NCBI RefSeq assembly: GCF_007625075.1
Contig: NZ_QMIE01000004.1
Location: forward strand, 233,484 to 297,483
Direction: 5' to 3'
DNA: 64,000 bases
DNA from: Oceanidesulfovibrio indonesiensis
GTDB lineage: Bacteria; Desulfobacterota; Desulfovibrionia; Desulfovibrionales; Desulfovibrionaceae
Under the pieces are notes generated by a model. The model saw nothing but the letters and a program-made list of their open reading frames with translations, made no database searches and was not told the DNA's origin. How positions within the stretch are numbered: the first letter of the stretch is position 1; every line of letters begins with the position of its first letter. Positions 59,881 through 64,000 of this stretch are shown here, piece by piece. The position numbers and the translations under genes were made by a program.

Positions 59881-60429
59881 TCACGAATCCGATCTGACCC
59901 TGAGCCCCACCATTGATTCCGGCTTTTTCTTCGTGCGGCCTTTTGCGACAAAGAGGTAGCACACCCCCAGAGCGGCCAGAACCACGCCGAGCCCCAATAT
60001 TTCCAAAGGATCAAGCTGCTTGAAGTCGAGCACGATCACTTTCCGCGCCGCCGCCATGACGGCTGTGTCCAGCACGAGGCGCACATGGATGATGTCGCTT
60101 TCCAGGTACATGACGATATTCGCGAATATCTCGATGGCGATGAGCACGGCCATGAACGCGCCAAATGTCGCGAGGATGTCATTGATGTTGAGCAGGAAGT
60201 AAGGCGGCGTGGACAGCTTGGTGTACAGCACCCAAATCACGTCCAGAATTCCCCAGAGAATCACGAAGACCATGAGGAAAGCGAGCACCTTCACCGCGTA
60301 GCGGATTATTCGGTGTGCGAAGTCGATATGCGGATCGTCGGAGCCGAGCAGGTGACAATCCCGAAACTCATGCAGGCGGGGGGACTTGCTTTCCGGGTTC
60401 TCCTGTCTGGTATTATCATTCATGCTCAC
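59881..60429 (-). CDS. PsiE-like phosphate-starvation-inducible membrane protein
   Basis: This 182-residue protein has four predicted helices and resembles PsiE: VLAFLMVFVILWGILDVIWV, ILATFGAFMAVLIAIEIFAN, then HVRLVLDTAVMAAARKVIVLD and LGLGVVLAALGVCYLFVAK. PsiE in E. coli is induced by phosphate starvation but its role is not known. The start could be 60429 or the ATG two codons later. It faces the CstA gene and is divergent from the kinase gene. Confidence 0.75.
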   Translation of the reverse strand: MSMNDNTRQENPESKSPRLHEFRDCHLLGSDDPHIDFAHRIIRYAVKVLAFLMVFVILWGILDVIWVLYTKLSTPPYFLLNINDILATFGAFMAVLIAIEIFANIVMYLESDIIHVRLVLDTAVMAAARKVIVLDFKQLDPLEILGLGVVLAALGVCYLFVAKGRTKKKPESMVGLRVRSDS

Positions 60430-60656
60430 TCCATTATTCGTATCGGAGTTGGAGGTTTACCTATGATCGCTGACCTTGTGGCCTTTGTTTCAGCTTACAC
60501 CACAGTTTCTCCTGTGAATCAATCCTGGCTCGCTCGCCGCTCAAGCACGAAATCCTCTGTTTTCCGGAATCGAGAGTGTACGGCTCCTCCCGAATCGTCT
60601 ACAATTCGAGGGGAAATTTGGAAGACACGACCAAACCGCGCCTTTTGGGTATCCAC

Positions 60657-61718
60657 ATGTCAGACCGTAACGCTCGATGCCGGGAGCACATTCTCGATAC
60701 TATCCCTGCGCGGCTCGCCTGTTACGACGCCGAGCGGCGCCTGCTCTGGATAAATCGGCACTCGGCCCGCCTGCTCGGCAAAACGCCCGAGCAACTCCTG
60801 GGGCAGACCTGTTGCGAGATCTGGCAGAAATGCGCGCAGCCGTTCAAGGAGTGCCACCTTATCCGGGCCATTCGCACGGGAGAGCCACAGGAGGCCGAAA
60901 TAGAAACCCCGCAGGGCCGGATATGGTCGTTGGCGGCCTTCCCATGCTCTGACGAGGAAGGCAAGATCGCATTCATTTCCGAGTACGGACACGATGTGAC
61001 CGCAGCCAAACGGCTCAGCGCGCTCGAAGACGAGATCAATGCCATCACCCGCCATGATCTCAAGACCCCCGCCATAGCCACACTGTCGATCGTTCGACTC
61101 ATGAAATCGGCTGACAACCTCACGGAGGATCAGCATGATCTGCTGGAGGAGCTGGAGCGCTCAGGAACGCAGATGCTTGAAATCATCAACCAGACGCACA
61201 CGCTGCGCCGTATCGAGCAGGGCAAGTACGAACCCGAATTGCGGCCTGTCGATTGTGTGGCCGTGACCCGCGATGTCCGCTCCTACTTCCGGCAGCAGTG
61301 CTCGGCTCGCAACGCGGACATCCGCATCCTGCTCAATGGTACGGACGCGGATGACCGCACCGCATGCTTTGTGCCGGCCGAGGAAAACCTGCTCCGGACC
61401 GCGCTTATGAATCTCGTCAAGAACGCCTGCGAGGCCTCGCCCTCTGAATCGGATGTCTTGATCGAAATCGAATGCGGCCAACCAAAAACCATCCGAGTGC
61501 GCAACAGAGGCGCCGTGCCCCGAACCGTCCGCGATGACTTCTTCGGCAAATATGTGACCTGCGGCAAAAAGGGGGGCACAGGCCTCGGCACTTACTCCGC
61601 GCTCCGGATGATCCAGGCGCAGAACGCAACCATTTGCATGCGCACCACAGATGAAAACGGCGGCGAGACCGAGGTGTGCATATTATTCAATCTGCCGTCA
61701 GAAAAAAATGGCGACTGA
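60657..61718 (+). CDS. PAS-domain sensor histidine kinase
   Basis: This 353-residue cytoplasmic kinase has an N-terminal PAS domain (about 10-118: ARLACYDAERRLLWINR, GKTPEQLLGQTCCEIW) and a histidine kinase with H133 in the segment AITRHDLKTPAIATLS. The ATPase part includes the N box VKNACEASPSESD and the G box GTGLGTYSALRM. There is no membrane segment. The start at 60657 (MSDRNARC) is uncertain; TTG 60618 or GTG 60576 would lengthen the N-terminus. No response regulator gene is adjacent. Confidence 0.82.
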   Translation: MSDRNARCREHILDTIPARLACYDAERRLLWINRHSARLLGKTPEQLLGQTCCEIWQKCAQPFKECHLIRAIRTGEPQEAEIETPQGRIWSLAAFPCSDEEGKIAFISEYGHDVTAAKRLSALEDEINAITRHDLKTPAIATLSIVRLMKSADNLTEDQHDLLEELERSGTQMLEIINQTHTLRRIEQGKYEPELRPVDCVAVTRDVRSYFRQQCSARNADIRILLNGTDADDRTACFVPAEENLLRTALMNLVKNACEASPSESDVLIEIECGQPKTIRVRNRGAVPRTVRDDFFGKYVTCGKKGGTGLGTYSALRMIQAQNATICMRTTDENGGETEVCILFNLPSEKNGD

Positions 61719-61774
61719 CCCTCCACTTACTCCGACAAGCCGCATATCCCCAGAAACACGCGAGGAAAATGGTG

Positions 61775-62077
61775 ATGAGTGACGATGCCGTGATCGTACT
61801 GGCCATGCTGACTTTCAAGAATGGCTTGCCCCGTGAAGTTCGGGATTTCCTGCCGGAACTCGTTGCGAAGACCCGCGCCGAAGCCGGCTGCATACGCTAC
61901 GTGCCGCATCTGCCGTCAGAGAATGATTCGAAGCTGTATTTCCACGAGGAATGGGAAAATGCGACCGCACTTGAAAAGCACGCGGCCTCAGAGCACCTGA
62001 AGAAATTCCGCGAACTCGCGGCGCCGCATCTTGTTGACGGCAAGTCCGACGTGACGCTGTGGCGCGCCATAGCCTGA
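61775..62077 (+). CDS. antibiotic biosynthesis monooxygenase (ABM)-fold protein
   Basis: This 100-residue protein has a dimeric alpha+beta ABM-type fold: VIVLAMLTFKNGLPREVRDFL, KTRAEAGCIRYVPHLPSE, SKLYFHEEWENATALEKH, and SEHLKKFRELAAPHL, matching putative quinol monooxygenases of the YgiN type. The ATG at 61775 has GAGG at a good distance, while the longer frame starting at 61676 overlaps the kinase. The substrate is unknown. A terminator follows. Confidence 0.8.
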   Translation: MSDDAVIVLAMLTFKNGLPREVRDFLPELVAKTRAEAGCIRYVPHLPSENDSKLYFHEEWENATALEKHAASEHLKKFRELAAPHLVDGKSDVTLWRAIA

Positions 62078-62120
62078 CATGCCGGCATCAGAGCACAGCA
62101 GTTCTACAGGCGGACAAAAT

Positions 62121-62161
62121 AAGACAGGCGGCTCGGATGCTCCCGAACCGCCTGTCTTTAT
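62121..62161. terminator. bidirectional hairpin terminator
   Basis: AAGACAGGCGGCTCGG (62121-62136) pairs with CCGAACCGCCTGTCTT (62143-62158) with one mismatch and a T run on one side. It lies between the convergent ABM-like and Tim44-domain genes and can stop both. Confidence 0.8.
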
Positions 62162-62206
62162 ATCATCCCAGAGCAGGATGTTTCCTTGCCCTCAAGTAGG
62201 CGCCTG

Positions 62207-63199
62207 CTAGCTGTCCAGCTGCTGGATGCCCTCAAGTCGCCACTCGGGGTTGGGAGCTGTGTTGTCCCGATGGAAATGCCATACCTCCCGCACCTGCGTG
62301 GGGCGGTCTGCATTCGCATCTTCCCGGAGCAGCGCATCGTACAGCACGGTAATGATGGTCTCGCTGCCTTCCGTGCGAGCTTCGAGCACCCTCGCCTCGA
62401 TCATGAGAATGTCGGTATTGCCGGGCGCGGAATCTTCCTGGGCCTGCCGAGCGATCTCTTCATATACCTCGGAGCTAGTGAACGAGCGAATATCGTCGAG
62501 GTCGCGGCGGTCCCAGGAGGACTGGAGCCTTGCATACAAGGCCTTCGCTCCCTCGATAAACTCGGCTTCGTCGATGCCCTCGGGCATTGCCGGTGCGGCT
62601 GAAGTCTGTGGTTGCGGCCGACCGGCCGGCTCAGACCTGAGCGCATCCCAACCTCCGGCTCCGCCTGCGGAGGGTCCGGCAGGAGCTCCGGCATAGGCGT
62701 ATCTGTCCCCACCTGCCGCGGCGGCTTGAGCTGCTGCACGCCTCGATCGCACCACCTTGAATATCATATAACCGACAAAACCGAGAAGAAGCAGTTCAAG
62801 GATACCCATTCCGCCGAATCCACCGCCAAACAGCAGCGAACCGAGCAACCCACCCATAAGCAAGCCGCCAATCATGCCGCCGAACATGCCGCGCTTGGAC
62901 GCTCCCTGAGACGCATCCGTGCCCTGCCGGTTGGATGCTGCCTGTCGCTGGTCGCCGGCATTGTTCCTGTCCGGCGAAGTGGGCTTGGAATAGTTGTTGG
63001 AGTAGGATTTCTTGCCGCCGAAAGACCTGCCGCCGCCAAACCGCTTGGCGTCTGCAATATCGCTTGCAAGGAGCACGAGGAACATGGCGCAGAACGCAGC
63101 CATGAGCATCCGGCGGAAGCGGACTTCACGTGTCGATGAATCAGCTTCCGGAATGGCTTTGGACGAAGAATATGCAGAAAGAGAAGAATCAAGACTCAA
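62207..63199 (-). CDS. Tim44-like domain protein, membrane anchored
   Basis: This protein of about 330 residues has a signal or anchor helix (MLMAAFCAMFLVLLASDIADA, cut to its core FCAMFLVLLASDI), then a glycine-rich KRFGGGRSFGGKKSYSNNY stretch, a low-complexity linker, a second hydrophobic region (GGLLMGGLLGSLLFGGG and GILELLLLGFVGYMIFKVV) and a C-terminal Tim44-like domain (about 220 onward: DDIRSFTSSEVYEEIARQAQ, ETIITVLYDALL). The TTG start at 63199 has GGAGG at 6 bp; ATG 63109 is possible. Function is not known. Confidence 0.75.
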   Translation of the reverse strand: MSLDSSLSAYSSSKAIPEADSSTREVRFRRMLMAAFCAMFLVLLASDIADAKRFGGGRSFGGKKSYSNNYSKPTSPDRNNAGDQRQAASNRQGTDASQGASKRGMFGGMIGGLLMGGLLGSLLFGGGFGGMGILELLLLGFVGYMIFKVVRSRRAAAQAAAAGGDRYAYAGAPAGPSAGGAGGWDALRSEPAGRPQPQTSAAPAMPEGIDEAEFIEGAKALYARLQSSWDRRDLDDIRSFTSSEVYEEIARQAQEDSAPGNTDILMIEARVLEARTEGSETIITVLYDALLREDANADRPTQVREVWHFHRDNTAPNPEWRLEGIQQLDS

Positions 63200-63227
63200 A
63201 GGGAACCTCCAGTTTGTTGGCTGGAGG
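63199..63227 (-). promoter_or_regulatory. hairpin covering the ribosome binding site of the Tim44-domain gene
   Basis: On the minus strand ACCTCCAG pairs with CTGGAGGT over an 8-nt loop (CCAACAAA). The right arm contains the GGAGG that serves the TTG start 6 bp downstream. This could limit translation and respond to temperature or a ligand, but the pairing may be chance. Confidence 0.35.
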
Positions 63228-63256
63228 TCTTCAAACAAAAACGAGACTTCCAGCAA

Positions 63257-63807
63257 GATTTCTCATGCCGAAGGTCTCGCTCGTCGGTGCTGCCGACGAC
63301 AAAGCCAAGCGCCGATGTGCGACGCCAGTACTGTTGACTTTGTCCGTAAGAGCTACTCCCCTTCAGATGGGTATATAATAAGGACACCCGCAGGGCTGTC
63401 AAGAAAAACCAGATCCGGCAGGTATGCGTAACATCCCAAGTCATTGCTTTTGCGCTTGATTTTCATGACGAGACATATTTTGCAACAGTCCAGCCACGGA
63501 GAGGCTTGGCCCTGCCGCGTTTTGATTTTTGCTGAAGGCAGCGACACGTAAATAAATGCAGGAGCGATAGGGAGGAAGACGCCTTTGCCCGCACTCCGTG
63601 TACCCAGTGGCCGGCATTCTTTAGATCCTCATTTGCCATCTCGTTAGCTCCTAGGGCTCTGGATCGTTTCCCAACTCGGTGTGAGGACAAATCGAGACCA
63701 AAGGCGAGGGCGGCAGTCACTAAGGTGCCCGGTCGAAAGCAGGGGGCTACTCCACGCCCTTCGTGAGAGGTCCAGATTTCTGGGTTCACTGTGCTCTCCA
63801 CAAACAC
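63257..63807. other. intergenic region between the Tim44 gene and the rRNA operon terminator
   Basis: About 550 bp with no supported gene. It contains an AT-rich stretch near 63366-63385 (tatataata), a plausible promoter region for the Tim44 gene. The minus-strand reading frame of 166 residues that spans this region and the 5S gene is not a convincing protein. No tRNA was found. Confidence 0.45.
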
Positions 63808-63845
63808 AAAACCCCCGGGTCGATTGAATCGACCCGGGGGTTTTT
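63808..63845. terminator. strong rRNA operon terminator
   Basis: AAAACCCCCGGGTCGATT and AATCGACCCGGGGGTTTTT form an 18-bp stem with a single-base loop between 63808 and 63845. On the minus strand it follows the 5S gene by about 11 bp and ends in a T run, so it terminates the rRNA operon. It could act in both directions. Confidence 0.9.
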
Positions 63846-63856
63846 GTGAAGAGTGA

Positions 63857-63976
63857 TGCCCTGGCAGCGACCTACTTTCCCACGGACTCCTCCGCAGTAT
63901 CATTGGCGATGGAGGGCTTAACTGCCGTGTTCGGAATGGGAACGGGTGTGGCCCCTCCTCCATGGCCGCCAGGACA
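63857..63976 (-). rRNA. rrf: 5S ribosomal RNA
   Basis: The 120-nt sequence on the minus strand starts TGTCCTGGCGGCCATGG and ends GGTCGCTGCCAGGGCA. Its ends pair (TGTCCTGGC with GCCAGGGCA), as in 5S rRNA. Internal blocks CCACACCCGTTCCCATTCCG and AACACGGCAGTTAAG match the conserved 5S loop B and C segments. The 23S gene should lie just beyond the right edge. Confidence 0.95.
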
Positions 63977-64000
63977 AATTTGTCATGGAATATAAGGAAA

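Noticed and set aside
63463..63963. minus-strand reading frame of 166 residues
   Set aside because: It runs through the 5S rRNA gene and its terminator and has no recognisable domain.
1..64000. CRISPR arrays, tRNA genes, prophage or autonomous IS elements
   Set aside because: No regularly spaced direct repeats, no tRNA T-loop or cloverleaf pattern and no transposase or integrase motif was seen on either strand by eye. A covariance-model tRNA scan would settle the tRNA point.

Overview
The window is about 64 kb of GC-rich bacterial chromosome with tightly packed genes, Shine-Dalgarno sites of the GGAGG type and several GTG or TTG starts. The gene content points to an anaerobic deltaproteobacterium, most likely a sulfate reducer of the Desulfovibrionaceae. 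The pointers are a B12-dependent methionine synthase without its activation domain, a double-cubane type 2-hydroxyacyl-CoA dehydratase-like pair, a sulfide:quinone oxidoreductase, an Mrp-type antiporter with Mbh-like split subunits, and a LUD protein. This placement is inference from gene content; no 16S is in the window. Only a 5S rRNA lies at the right edge.

Layout. 1-6942 (minus): radA (cut by the window edge), a zinc-ribbon/DUF3426 protein, hpt, a short N-acetylglutamate synthase-like GNAT protein, a TlpA-like thioredoxin and metH. 7.1-14.3 kb (plus): rpoH, a TPR lipoprotein, a LolB-like lipoprotein, rpiB, glpX and a KAP-type P-loop NTPase. 14.3-15.8 kb (minus): a strikingly AT-rich two-gene module, a DUF6932-like nucleotidyltransferase fold protein plus a 325-residue partner of unknown function. 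This is the best candidate for an undescribed, horizontally acquired system. 16.2-18.7 kb: marC, a small Cys-rich protein, and a LUD plus DUF309 pair. 18.9-38 kb: a large surface-glycan region. It holds a sulfotransferase-like protein, methyltransferases, glycosyltransferases, a nucleotide-sugar cassette (aminotransferase, epimerase, Gfo/Idh oxidoreductase, hexapeptide acetyltransferase), a metallophosphatase/ATP-grasp/radical SAM/methyltransferase/deacetylase operon and two divergent paralogous family 2 glycosyltransferases.

39.7-48.5 kb (plus): one long operon encodes an Mrp/Mbh-like cation/proton antiporter, with MrpE, F, G, MbhD, an MbhE-MrpB fusion, an MrpC carrying an Ala/His-rich insertion, three separate antiporter-type subunits, a small membrane protein and a DNA-binding-domain-less cyclic nucleotide-binding protein. 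A strong terminator closes it. 48.7-49.9 kb (minus): DUF4019, XRE regulator and DUF2975 genes. 50.1-55.4 kb (plus): a Spy-like lipoprotein, sqr with DUF1641, and the dehydratase/activase pair split by a MITE-like inverted repeat. 55.5-59.7 kb: a LytTR regulator, a LytS/BtsS-type kinase and a CstA-type transporter, probably a carboxylate- (pyruvate-) responsive uptake unit. 59.9-63.2 kb: PsiE-like, PAS histidine kinase, monooxygenase-fold and Tim44-domain genes. The window ends with the 5S gene and terminator of an rRNA operon on the minus strand.

Non-coding highlights are three copies (4.4, 17.4 and 33.0 kb) of a roughly 130-bp multi-hairpin repeat with TATTA-type terminal inverted repeats, a separate 147-bp MITE-like element at 54.4 kb, candidate LytTR direct repeats in front of the CstA gene, and a hairpin that would bury the ribosome binding site of the Tim44-domain gene.
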